Shown here piece after piece: positions 1-5,060 of a DNA stretch of 5,201 nt. Source of the DNA: DATHSY01 sp046729855 (GTDB taxonomy: Bacteria; Actinomycetota; UBA4738; HRBIN12); NCBI GenBank assembly GCA_046729855.1, contig JBKPHM010000069.1:1-5201 (forward strand), in the 5' to 3' direction. The stretch's first letter is position 1; every line of letters starts with the position of its first letter. The translations under genes and the position numbers were made by a program. The notes under the pieces were generated by a model. The model saw only the letters and a program-made list of their open reading frames with translations. It had not been told where the DNA came from and did no database searches.

Positions 1-164
1 GTGCCGGGCTGGTCGGCGGGGCCGACCGTGATCCAGCGCATCTTGCCGTTTCCGACGTCGTTGCGGACCTCGAAGCCGAGGGTGTCGCGGTAGAAGGCCA
101 GGGAGGCCTCCGGCTCGTCGTGCGGGAGGAAGCTCGTGTGAATGGTGAGGTCCATGGCGGTCAT
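1..164 (-). CDS. VOC (glyoxalase/bleomycin-resistance fold) family protein, N-terminal part
   Basis: The first 54 residues of a minus-strand protein that runs off the left edge. The translation starts MTAMDLTIHTSFLPHDEPEA and continues with SLAFYRDTLGFEVRNDVGNG and KMRWITVGP. This is the usual opening of a vicinal-oxygen-chelate domain: a first beta strand, then a helix with 'ASLAFYRDTLGFEV', then a strand beginning 'RWITVG'. Family members bind a divalent metal and act as glyoxalases, dioxygenases, or antibiotic-binding or resistance proteins. The metal ligands and substrate cannot be judged from this piece. I chose the ATG at 164; an in-frame ATG at 155 is possible. Neither has a clear Shine-Dalgarno sequence. 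It reads in the same direction as the exporter cassette upstream but is separated from it by about 350 bp and two hairpins, so it is probably a separate transcription unit. Family call confident, function unknown. Confidence 0.88.
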   Translation of the reverse strand, partial: MTAMDLTIHTSFLPHDEPEASLAFYRDTLGFEVRNDVGNGKMRWITVGPADQPG

Positions 165-516
165 GCTAGTGCGGCTCGCGGAGCGGCGCTTCTCGATTCT
201 GATCGGTTTGGTCACCTGGAACGGGCCGGCGAGCGGCCCTCGTGGTGGGAGCCTCGTTCTCCCACCACACCCAGGGTGGAGGGATCTGGCCGGACGGTGC
301 TGGCATGCCCGACCCCCAGCCGCAAGCGCGTCCGACCAACCAAGCCGGCACCCGATCCGGCTACGGCCGGCAGCCTGATCCAGACCGGGCCGACTTCGTT
401 GGCTCTGTCGCTTGCCCCTGGGGCTCTCTCGGCATGCCACAGCCCGATGAGCGCCGTGTGGATCACGGTGCTCTGAGCATGCCACTCATTCGGTGCGTCC
501 GGAACGCCGTCGCTGG
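165..516. other. Intergenic stretch between VOC gene and permease gene
   Basis: About 350 bases with no convincing gene. It holds the two tandem hairpins at 223-268, a weak ORF starting at 520 that overlaps the permease stop, and three copies of GCATGCC (303, 432 and 477). Two of these extend to GCATGCCAC with 45 bp between their starts. No promoter for the VOC gene could be picked out with confidence. Confidence 0.6.
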
Positions 517-520
517 TCAT
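212..520 (-). CDS. Possible small ORF coupled to the permease stop (doubtful)
   Basis: An open frame of 102 residues starts MTSDGVPDAPNEWHAQSTVI. Its ATG overlaps the permease stop as ATGA (520-517), the arrangement used for translational coupling and also seen at the ATPase-permease junction. Against it: roughly a quarter of its codons end in A or T, more than in the exporter genes. The C-terminal half is rich in G, R, P and S with no recognisable fold, and the last 15 or so codons run through both terminator-like hairpins. I recognise no family. The ATGA may be a chance overlap. Confidence 0.22.
   Translation of the reverse strand: MTSDGVPDAPNEWHAQSTVIHTALIGLWHAERAPGASDRANEVGPVWIRLPAVAGSGAGLVGRTRLRLGVGHASTVRPDPSTLGVVGERGSHHEGRSPARSR
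223..268. terminator. Two tandem perfect hairpins, probable terminator of the exporter cassette
   Basis: Hairpin 1 has arms GGGCCG (223-228) and CGGCCC (234-239) with a 5-nt loop. Hairpin 2 has arms GTGGTGGGAG (242-251) and CTCCCACCAC (259-268) with a 7-nt loop, a perfect 10-bp stem. Only two bases separate them. They lie about 250 bp downstream of the permease stop and about 60 bp upstream of the VOC start, where a minus-strand transcript would be expected to end. There is no T-tract on either side; many actinobacterial terminators lack one. Termination is inferred from stem strength and position. Confidence 0.5.
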
Positions 521-1334
521 CCGACACCTGCCGTACGGGTCATCGACGGCGCGGCGTGGCGGCGGTAGAGCCACAGCGACCAGACGTAGCCGATGGCGGC
601 GATCGCGATGGACCAACCGACGGCCCATGCCGCATCGCTTCCCTCGGGGGTGTCGGCGAGGAGGCCGCGGATGGTGCTGATGATGGGCGTGAACGGCTGG
701 TACTCGGCGATTCCTTGCAGCCAGCCGGGGAGCGACTCGATGGGCACGAACCCGCCGCTGAGCAGGGGCAGGATCATCAGCAGCAGGGGCATGTTGCTGG
801 CGGTGTCCGGTCTCTTTGCGGCGAGCCCGAACGCGACCGACAGCCAGGCGAGTGCGAAGCCGACGAGCACGACGAGCCCAGCCAGCGCGAGCCAGTCCAG
901 AGCATCGGCCTGGGGTCGGTAGCCGAGCAGGAGCGCGAACCCGAGCAGGGCGGCGATGGAGACGGTGATGAGGATCGTGCCGCCGTACACGTGGCCGGCG
1001 AGCACGGAGCTGCGGGCGATGGCCATGGTGCGGAAGCGGGCGATGATGCCCTGGGACATGTCCATCGAGATCCACACGGCGATCATCTGCGTCGCCGAGG
1101 CTGCGGCGATCAGCAAGATCGCGGGGGTGATGTATGCGAGGTACTCGTCGCGGGTGCCGCCGGTCATGAGGCCGGCGCCGAGGGTCTCGCCGAAGACGTA
1201 GACGAACAGCAGCAGGAAGATCAGCGGGACGCCGATAACGGTGATGACGCCGCTGGGTGCGCGCAGGTTGTGCAGATGTTGCGCCAGAGCATCGTCATCG
1301 TGTCGCTGAACGGCTGGGGGCTTGCGGTGCTCAT
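517..1334 (-). pseudogene. ABC-2 type (DrrB-like) export permease, frameshifted
   Basis: Membrane subunit of a drug-export ABC transporter. The true start is the ATG at 1334, which overlaps the ATPase stop as ATGA. The first 19 codons read MSTASPQPFSDTMTMLWRN, the usual DrrB-family opening. This frame then goes out of register and stops at 1223-1221 after 37 codons. From 1275 the frame one base back continues as LHNLRAPSGVITVIGVPLIF through six hydrophobic segments to the TGA at 519-517. Joining the two frames gives about 272 residues, normal for the family, with membrane segments near YITPAILLIAAASATQMIAV, ILITVSIAALLGFALLLGY, LALAGLVVLVGFALAWLSVA, MPLLLMILPLLSGGFVP and AWAVGWSIAIAAIGYVWSLW. 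The junction reads AAC AT CTG, consistent with one base lost at about 1276-1277. I see no slippery heptamer, and no ATG or GTG restart before the first membrane segment. Family identity is sure; whether the break is real or a sequencing error is not. Confidence 0.88.
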
Positions 1335-2284
1335 CCGTGGTTCTCCTTGACCTGGGGCGCGCCGGTGAGCGCGAAGAAGACGTCATCGAGGTCGGGAGTG
1401 ACGATTTGTAGATTTGCGACGGATACGTGCGCGTCATGGAGGCGGACGAGGGTGCCCCTGATGGTGTTCGCGTCTGTGCTCCCAGCCACGCGCAGGCTGA
1501 GTGCATCGGAGTCGACAGTCGCTGTGGGGAGCATGCGTGCGGCGGCGGCGAGCGCGTCAAGGGTGGGCAGTTCCAACACGATGTGGCCGCTGCCGACGCG
1601 GCGTTTCAGTTCGGTCGGGGTGCCGTCGGCGATGATGGAGCCGCGGTCGATGACGGCGACGCGGGAGGCGAGCTCGTCTGCTTCTTCGAGGTACTGGGTG
1701 GTGAGGAAGATCGTCGTGCCCTGTTCTGCCAGCCCGCGCACGATGTCCCACATGACGGCGCGTCCGCGCGGGTCGACGCCGGTGGTCGGCTCGTCGAGGA
1801 AGACGATGGCTGGGTTCAGCATCAGCGACATGGCCAGGTCCAAGCGGCGGCCCATGCCGCCGGAATAGGTGGCGGTCGGCTTCCTCGCTATCTCGGTGAG
1901 GTCGAACTGTTCGAGCAGTTCGGCGGTGCGGGCCTTGGCGCGCTTGGTGTCGAGGTGGGCGAGCCTCGCCATCATGCGAAGGTTCTCCTCGCCGGTGAGC
2001 AGTCCATCAACCGCGGCGAACTGTCCGGTGACGCCGATCGAGGTGCGGACCTCGTCGGCTTCGCAGACGACGTCGTAGCCGGCGACGCGAACGGTGCCAG
2101 CGTCGGGGGTGAGCAGGGTGGTGAGGATGTTGATCGCGGTCGTCTTGCCGGCGCCGTTGGCTCCGAGCATGGCGAACACGATGCCGGGCGGGATGTCCAG
2201 GTCGATGCCGCGCAGGACGTGATTGTCCGTGAACGACTTGTGCAGTCCCGCGATCTGGATCGCCGGAGGGCGGGTGGTTGCCAT
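1331..2284 (-). CDS. DrrA-type drug-export ABC transporter ATP-binding protein
   Basis: Cytoplasmic ATPase that powers export by the adjacent permease; the substrate is unknown. The protein is 317 residues (DrrA-class proteins are about 300-330). Visible motifs: Walker A GANGAGKTT at 41-49, Q-loop Q88, signature YSGGMGRRLDLA at 140-151, Walker B IVFLDEP at 160-166 with catalytic E165, and D-loop GVDP at 169-172. The switch position reads TTQYLEEAD with Gln197 instead of His, which is usual in the daunorubicin-resistance class. A C-terminal extension after about residue 230 ends PDLDDVFFALTG, also typical of DrrA. Start at 2284: AAAGGAG (2295-2289) lies 4 nt before this ATG, while the frame further upstream (to 2350) has no family-like sequence. 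The stop overlaps the permease start by ATGA. The gene lies 191 bp downstream of the GbsR/MarR regulator. All motifs are intact, so it should fold and hydrolyse ATP even though its partner gene is broken. Confidence 0.95.
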   Translation of the reverse strand: MATTRPPAIQIAGLHKSFTDNHVLRGIDLDIPPGIVFAMLGANGAGKTTAINILTTLLTPDAGTVRVAGYDVVCEADEVRTSIGVTGQFAAVDGLLTGEENLRMMARLAHLDTKRAKARTAELLEQFDLTEIARKPTATYSGGMGRRLDLAMSLMLNPAIVFLDEPTTGVDPRGRAVMWDIVRGLAEQGTTIFLTTQYLEEADELASRVAVIDRGSIIADGTPTELKRRVGSGHIVLELPTLDALAAAARMLPTATVDSDALSLRVAGSTDANTIRGTLVRLHDAHVSVANLQIVTPDLDDVFFALTGAPQVKENHG

Positions 2285-2288
2285 GGGG

Positions 2289-2295
2289 CTCCTTT
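2289..2295 (-). promoter_or_regulatory. Ribosome binding site of the ABC ATPase gene
   Basis: AAAGGAG on the minus strand, four bases before the ATG at 2284. It decides for this start over the upstream in-frame codons reaching 2350. Confidence 0.8.
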
Positions 2296-2385
2296 GAAAT
2301 AGGGCAGGTGAGGCGCGGAGCGGACCGTTTCTGGGCGTGCGACATCGCATTGACGTTCACTCAGGGCTGTTCGGGCGCACTCGAC

Positions 2386-2414
2386 CGGGACGTCTCGCGC
2401 GGTCGCGGGACGTC
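2386..2414. repeat. Direct repeat CGGGACGTC x2, candidate operator
   Basis: Two identical 9-mers spaced 20 bp start to start, about two helical turns, so both face the same side of the DNA. Each carries the self-complementary GACGTC. They lie 102-130 bp upstream of the ATPase start. Binding by the neighbouring regulator is only a possibility. Confidence 0.35.
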
Positions 2415-2475
2415 GTGATGGAACGGTGCGGTGGCTAGGTCGCCTCGATGGGGCGTCGCGGAAGGCTCGGGGGTA

Positions 2476-2976
2476 TCAGGTCTCCGGCACCTCCTCCGAC
2501 TCGGTGCTCCGGAGGCTCGCGCGGCGGGCGAGCCACTCCTCCTTCAGGAGTGGGAACTTCTCGGCCAGGAAGTCGTGCAGCGCGGCGTACTCCTCCAAGG
2601 CTTCGCGTCGGCCAGAGTCGTCGTGGGTCAGCAGGGCGGCTCCGCGCCTGAGCAGTGCTGCCGTGTCGGCGAAGCCAGTCGGGTCGAAGTCCCGCTCGAA
2701 TGTTGAGACATCCAGGCGGGCAGTAACCCGATCCACGCGCTCGCCGCGTGCGCGGGACCGCTGAACCAGCCCCCGACTCTCCAAGAGCACGACAGCCTGG
2801 GTGATCGCGCTGCGGCTAGCCAGCAGTGCCTCGGACAGATCGTTGATGGTCTGCGCGGCTGGCTCGCACACCCCCAGGTAGCCCAACACGCGGCCGGCCA
2901 CCGGCGGGACGTTCTGCTCCCGCATGTAGTAGCGGGCCGCGTGGTCGGCGAATGTCAACTGTTCATCGGTCGGCAT
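2476..2976 (-). CDS. GbsR/MarR-type winged-helix transcriptional regulator
   Basis: A 166-residue DNA-binding protein, probably a dimeric local regulator of the exporter genes downstream. The N-terminal helix 'EQLTFADHAARYYMREQNVP' leads into a winged helix-turn-helix: VAGRVLGYLGV (26-36), then INDLSEALLASRSAITQAVV (44-63) with the recognition helix at about 54-66, then the wing LLESRGLVQRSRARGERVDR (64-83). The C-terminal half (DTAALLRRGAALL, then ALEEYAALHDFLAEKFPLLK) is helical and fits a dimerisation region. This layout matches GbsR-like MarR relatives that often precede DrrA/DrrB-type transporter pairs in actinobacteria. Start at 2976 is the first in-frame ATG; TTGAGG is only 2 nt before it, a poor spacing. 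The only upstream alternative is a TTG at 3012, inside the dyad. Autoregulation through the dyad at 2988-3039 is inferred from position. Confidence 0.88.
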   Translation of the reverse strand: MPTDEQLTFADHAARYYMREQNVPPVAGRVLGYLGVCEPAAQTINDLSEALLASRSAITQAVVLLESRGLVQRSRARGERVDRVTARLDVSTFERDFDPTGFADTAALLRRGAALLTHDDSGRREALEEYAALHDFLAEKFPLLKEEWLARRASLRSTESEEVPET

Positions 2977-2987
2977 GGCCTCAAGAT

Positions 2988-3039
2988 AGCACTCATGACT
3001 GAGATAACACAAGTATGTGTCAGATCAGTGATTAGTGCT
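2988..3039. promoter_or_regulatory. Large nested dyad, candidate operator/promoter of the regulator gene
   Basis: A 52-bp imperfect inverted repeat centred between 3013 and 3014, with 19 of 26 base pairs matching. Three pairs of arms share the same centre: AGCACT (2988-2993) with AGTGCT (3034-3039), ACTGA (2998-3002) with TCAGT (3025-3029), and ACACA (3007-3011) with TGTGT (3016-3020). AT at 2995-2996 also pairs with AT at 3031-3032. It ends 11 bp before the regulator's ATG. Its minus strand carries CTGACA (3023-3018) and TTATCT (3007-3002), which resemble -35 and -10 boxes but are too close together to act as a pair. The most likely role is an operator over the regulator's own promoter. Confidence 0.6.
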
Positions 3040-3095
3040 CTGGGGTGATCCGCAGCGTCGATTCGTAGCCGCCGGGCGCGTCGCCGATGCTGCCG

Positions 3096-3308
3096 CCAGG
3101 ACCGGAGTGCTTCTGCGGCTTGTCTGGGCACGACACCGTTGCCCGGCGCGGTCATCTGCTGGGCGTGAGAGAGGCCGTGGCGTGGGTCGGTTACCCAGCC
3201 GGGCTCCAGCGCCAGGAGCCACTCGACGAATCGTGGGGCCAGACGCGGGCTGTCTTGCTCGTTCAGGACGGCAGGCGCTGGGGCTGGCCTGCCGACGAGG
3301 TGAGCCTC
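3096..3308 (-). pseudogene. C-terminal remnant of a DNA (cytosine-5) methyltransferase
   Basis: In the minus-strand frame that is open from 3389 to 2955, about 71 residues look like the C-terminal end of actinobacterial/phage-type DNA methyltransferases. The order is VGRPAPAPAV, then SPRLAPRFVEWLLALEPGWV and TDPRHGLSHAQQ, then APGNGVVPRQAAEALRSW. 'RLxPRFVEWL..L..GWVTD' followed by 'ALGNGVVPQQAA' is the familiar ending, the latter being the motif X region; here the Leu before GNG is Pro. The catalytic motifs (PCQ loop, ENV, target-recognition domain) are absent upstream: the frame meets a stop at 3392-3390 and the sequence beyond is unrelated. After LRSW the frame runs into the dyad and the start of the regulator gene without its own stop. 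It is a leftover, not a functional enzyme. Confidence 0.7.
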
Positions 3309-3436
3309 TGTAGTGGTGACTCCTTGCCAGCTTGGCTGAGGGTCGAGGCGTGACGACAAGGCGAGAGTACTGAGAGTCGGCGTTCTGCATCAGCTTCAAT
3401 CAGGGCCGAGGCTAGTCCGTACCAGTCGCGAGGATC

Positions 3437-3465
3437 TTGACGAATGCGCCGTCAGTGCGTCCACT
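3437..3465 (+). promoter_or_regulatory. Weak candidate promoter of the membrane-anchored protein gene
   Basis: TTGACG at 3437-3442 is a good -35 match. With a 17-bp spacer the -10 position reads TCCACT (3460-3465), a poor match. If used, transcription would begin close to the start codon, giving a very short or leaderless mRNA. Confidence 0.22.
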
Positions 3466-3473
3466 AGGTGACT

Positions 3474-4277
3474 ATGGATTGGGTGACTAACGAACCGGAG
3501 GTCCTTGCCGCACTGATCGCAGGCGTGGCCGGCTTCCTTCTGGCTACCTACAAGATCCTTTCGGACCGACGCGAGAAGTCGCAGGAGCGGCGTAGGTCCG
3601 CTCGAGCGGAGCTCGACCGCTACCGGGAACCCCTTTTGAGTGCGGTGGACGAGCTGGGAAACCGCATCGACAACATTCGGAAGAAGGAGTTTCTTCACTA
3701 TTACCTCGATACCGAACGAGCTCAGAGCGCGCTCAGGAGCACGTCGTTCCGCATTGCTCAATACTTTGCGTGGACGGAAATCCTCTTCGGAGCCTCTGGT
3801 CAGCATCGTTTCGCGGCCGACAAGAGAACTCGCGCCGTCAACGCCAAACTTGGGTGGGTCGGAGCGACGTTCGCAAAAGACTCTCTCGATCGGAAGCACC
3901 GGGGCCAGGCCGCGTCCTCTCGCCTGATGCTGTGGCGGGAAGAACAGCGGGCTATCGGTGAGCAGATGCGCAAGCCCGGTAGTACCCTGGCTTGCGTAGG
4001 TTACAGCACATTCGTGAAGAACTACGACGATTGCTACTCGCAGTGGTTCGCGACATTCGAGGCCGAGCTAACGGCGATGTTCGGGCCAACCGAGCCACAG
4101 CCCGATAGCGAGCGGCTTGACTGGCTGCAAGGCATACTAGCCAGACTCTTAGTGCAACTCGACATCGACAAGTCAGTCGTAACATTCAAGGACCGAAAGG
4201 TCGAGGAGCCGGAATGGGCCAAGGAAGGCCGATATCCGCCACCGGAGAAATACGGGGATGAGCTGAAAAAGAAGTAG
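3474..4277 (+). CDS. Membrane-anchored protein of unknown function
   Basis: A 267-residue protein with one N-terminal membrane segment (about residues 9-28, VLAALIAGVAGFLLATYKIL), then a basic, charged stretch (SDRREKSQERRRSARAELDR) that would put the rest in the cytoplasm by the positive-inside rule. The soluble part has YREPLLSAVDELGNRIDNIR, then FLHYYLD, SFRIAQYFAWTEIL, EEQRAIGEQM, LACVGYSTFV, QWFATFEAEL and DWLQGILARLLVQLDID. From memory of sequence patterns, this matches uncharacterised actinobacterial proteins with 'PLL.A..DL..R..NI' and 'AQY..W.EI'; I cannot name a function. ATG at 3474 is preferred because AGGTG lies just before it; GTG at 3468, directly after an in-frame TAG, is the alternative. 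Codon use is more relaxed than in the exporter genes and the gene sits beside a methyltransferase remnant, which suggests transfer. The basic tail ends DELKKK. Real gene: confident. Confidence 0.85.
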   Translation: MDWVTNEPEVLAALIAGVAGFLLATYKILSDRREKSQERRRSARAELDRYREPLLSAVDELGNRIDNIRKKEFLHYYLDTERAQSALRSTSFRIAQYFAWTEILFGASGQHRFAADKRTRAVNAKLGWVGATFAKDSLDRKHRGQAASSRLMLWREEQRAIGEQMRKPGSTLACVGYSTFVKNYDDCYSQWFATFEAELTAMFGPTEPQPDSERLDWLQGILARLLVQLDIDKSVVTFKDRKVEEPEWAKEGRYPPPEKYGDELKKK

Positions 4278-4340
4278 GCGGCCAGGGATATCCGGCCGGC
4301 TCATCCTGCCGTACCGGCACCGATTGCTGCGGAGTCGAGC

Positions 4341-4361
4341 AGGGCGCAAAGGATGCGCCCT
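4341..4361 (+). terminator. Hairpin downstream of the membrane-anchored protein gene
   Basis: Perfect 8-bp stem AGGGCGCA/TGCGCCCT with a 5-nt loop (AAGGA), 63 bp after the stop codon of the upstream gene. No T-tract follows, so termination is inferred from stem strength and position. Confidence 0.45.
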
Positions 4362-4430
4362 CAACATTCAACTAAGGGAACTGGAGTCGAAGGCCACCCT
4401 TCACCTCACGATGGTCGAGAAGGCTGACCA

Positions 4431-4454
4431 CATCCGCTTGACGAAGAGCGGATG
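4431..4454. repeat. Perfect 8-bp inverted repeat
   Basis: CATCCGCT (4431-4438) and AGCGGATG (4447-4454) with an 8-nt loop, 70 bp beyond the previous hairpin. It could be a second terminator or a protein site; nothing decides between them. Confidence 0.4.
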
Positions 4455-4486
4455 AGGCTACCTGGTTGGATGCAGCGCTCAGCTGT

Positions 4487-4645
4487 TCAGGGCCTCCGCT
4501 CCCCGAGCGTGAGCAACCAGGGGTTGGTGGGTGACGGGATTGTCTGTCGAGGCGCATAGGCAGGCCGCTCGCGGGCGCTGACCGCTGGGCACGACTCCCG
4601 ACCCCACGGAGCGCCCGCGTCCGGCTGCGTCCTGTGTTTGTTCAT
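4487..4645 (-). CDS. Possible 52-residue ORF with a near-ideal ribosome binding site
   Basis: The minus-strand ATG at 4645 is preceded by GAGGTGATCACC, in which GAGGTGATC is complementary to nine bases of the conserved 16S rRNA 3' end (GATCACCTC). The core GAGGTG ends six bases before the ATG, close to ideal. The peptide starts MNKHRTQPDAGAPWGRESCP and ends NPWLLTLGERRP. It has no membrane segment or signal peptide that I can see, and I recognise no family. About three quarters of its codons end in G or C, below the exporter genes. The ribosome site is the only positive evidence. The ORF covers the 10-bp inverted repeat at 4570-4619. Confidence 0.3.
   Translation of the reverse strand: MNKHRTQPDAGAPWGRESCPAVSARERPAYAPRQTIPSPTNPWLLTLGERRP
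4570..4619. repeat. 10-bp perfect inverted repeat with 30-nt loop
   Basis: CGCGGGCGCT at 4570-4579 and AGCGCCCGCG at 4610-4619. The loop is long for a terminator. In GC-rich DNA such arms can arise by chance, though ten perfect pairs at this distance is notable. Confidence 0.4.
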
Positions 4646-4758
4646 GGTGATCACCTCTACGCCCATGATCTGGATCACGGCGCTGCCGACCCAAAGGCGA
4701 ACGGTCCTCGTCGATAAGGCCCCACCTCCTGTGGCCGGCGGGATGGGAAGGCGGCCTG

Positions 4759-4906
4759 TCAGCCCCACCAGGTGAAGGGCAGGTCGTCGGGGATTCTGAT
4801 GCGGCGGCCGGTGATCGACAGCGGCCGCACGCGGACATACCGGGTCTTCCTCCAGGGGGCTGACCGGAAAGATCGTCGGCCCGCCAACGTCGGGAATGGT
4901 CAGGCG
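4759..4906 (-). pseudogene. Frameshifted C-terminal remnant of an unrecognised protein
   Basis: Two adjacent minus-strand frames each read like natural protein and join end to end. One gives LTIPDVGGPTIFPVSPLEED (about 4903-4844). The other gives TRYVRVRPLSITGRRIRIPD followed by DLPFTWWG and a TGA (4845-4759). The second frame has a stop just upstream at 4902-4900 and no good start, so it cannot be a gene by itself. One extra base near 4844-4846 explains the switch. I do not recognise the family; the tail with 'IPDDLPFTWWG' is distinctive enough to search. No start codon or N-terminal part is visible upstream. Confidence 0.35.
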
Positions 4907-5045
4907 GCCGCGTCGGGTCCCGGCGAAGGGCCCGTCTGGTCCGGGCCGTTGGGCCCTACGCCCGGGCCTTCCCAGCGTCCAATCTGCTTGGCATGTTCGT
5001 CCGCTGACCATGGTCGCGACCGAGCAGCACGTGGAAGATCGACCC

Positions 5046-5053
5046 GGGGAGGG
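5046..5053 (+). promoter_or_regulatory. Ribosome binding site of the reductase gene
   Basis: GGGGAGGG ending 7 nt before the ATG at 5061. It favours this ATG over the in-frame ATG at 5070. Confidence 0.8.
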
Positions 5054-5060
5054 ATCTCAC

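Larger units (their letters stand above)
2285..2475. other. Intergenic region between regulator and ATPase genes
   Basis: 191 bp with no gene. Besides the ribosome binding site it contains a short dyad TGCGA-CA-TCGCA (2338-2349) and a pair of direct repeats CGGGACGTC at 2386-2394 and 2406-2414, 20 bp apart start to start. Each repeat includes the palindrome GACGTC. It could hold a second promoter for the exporter genes; no convincing -35/-10 pair was seen. Confidence 0.5.
4278..5060. other. Gene-poor stretch before the reductase gene
   Basis: About 780 bases without a convincing intact gene. It contains the hairpins at 4341-4361 and 4431-4454, an inverted repeat at 4570-4619, a possible small ORF at 4645-4487, a frameshifted remnant at about 4906-4759, and a GC-rich cluster of short complementary GGGCCC/CCCGGG-type runs at about 4928-4977. 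The mix of fragments suggests a decayed insertion or island edge. No tRNA or integrase was seen. Confidence 0.5.

Noticed and set aside
1262..1290. Programmed -1 frameshifting in the permease
   Set aside because: The junction (CGC AAC ATC TGC) has no X-XXY-YYZ heptamer or homopolymer, and permeases of this family are not known to need recoding. A one-base deletion or sequencing error is simpler.
493..1350. Plus-strand ORF of 285 codons opposite the permease
   Set aside because: It is antisense to the clearly recognisable permease. Its composition (runs of E, Q, D, G and H) is the usual mirror of GC-rich coding DNA.
1334..1560. Long N-terminal extension of the permease frame into the ATPase gene
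   Set aside because: This stretch is out of frame with the ATPase and reads as R/S/P-rich noise. The permease start at 1334 is supported by the ATGA overlap and the family-typical N-terminus.
1694..1696. Gln instead of His in the switch loop of the ABC ATPase (TTQYLEEAD)
   Set aside because: This is the common form in DrrA-type ATPases, not a defect.
1427..2302. Plus-strand ORF of 291 codons opposite the ATPase
   Set aside because: Antisense shadow of an ATPase with all motifs intact; low-complexity GG/GD/GE-rich translation with no family resemblance.
3035..3353. Plus-strand ORFs opposite the methyltransferase remnant
   Set aside because: Two overlapping open frames without recognisable domains or ribosome sites. 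The minus-strand frame carries the family-like motifs.
4381..4455. Short plus-strand frame ending MVEKADHIRLTKSG
   Set aside because: Reads plausibly for a few codons but has no start context, no upstream continuation resembling protein, and no recognised family.
4724..4730. AGGAGGT on the minus strand as a ribosome binding site
   Set aside because: No ATG, GTG or TTG lies at a workable distance downstream that opens a meaningful frame.
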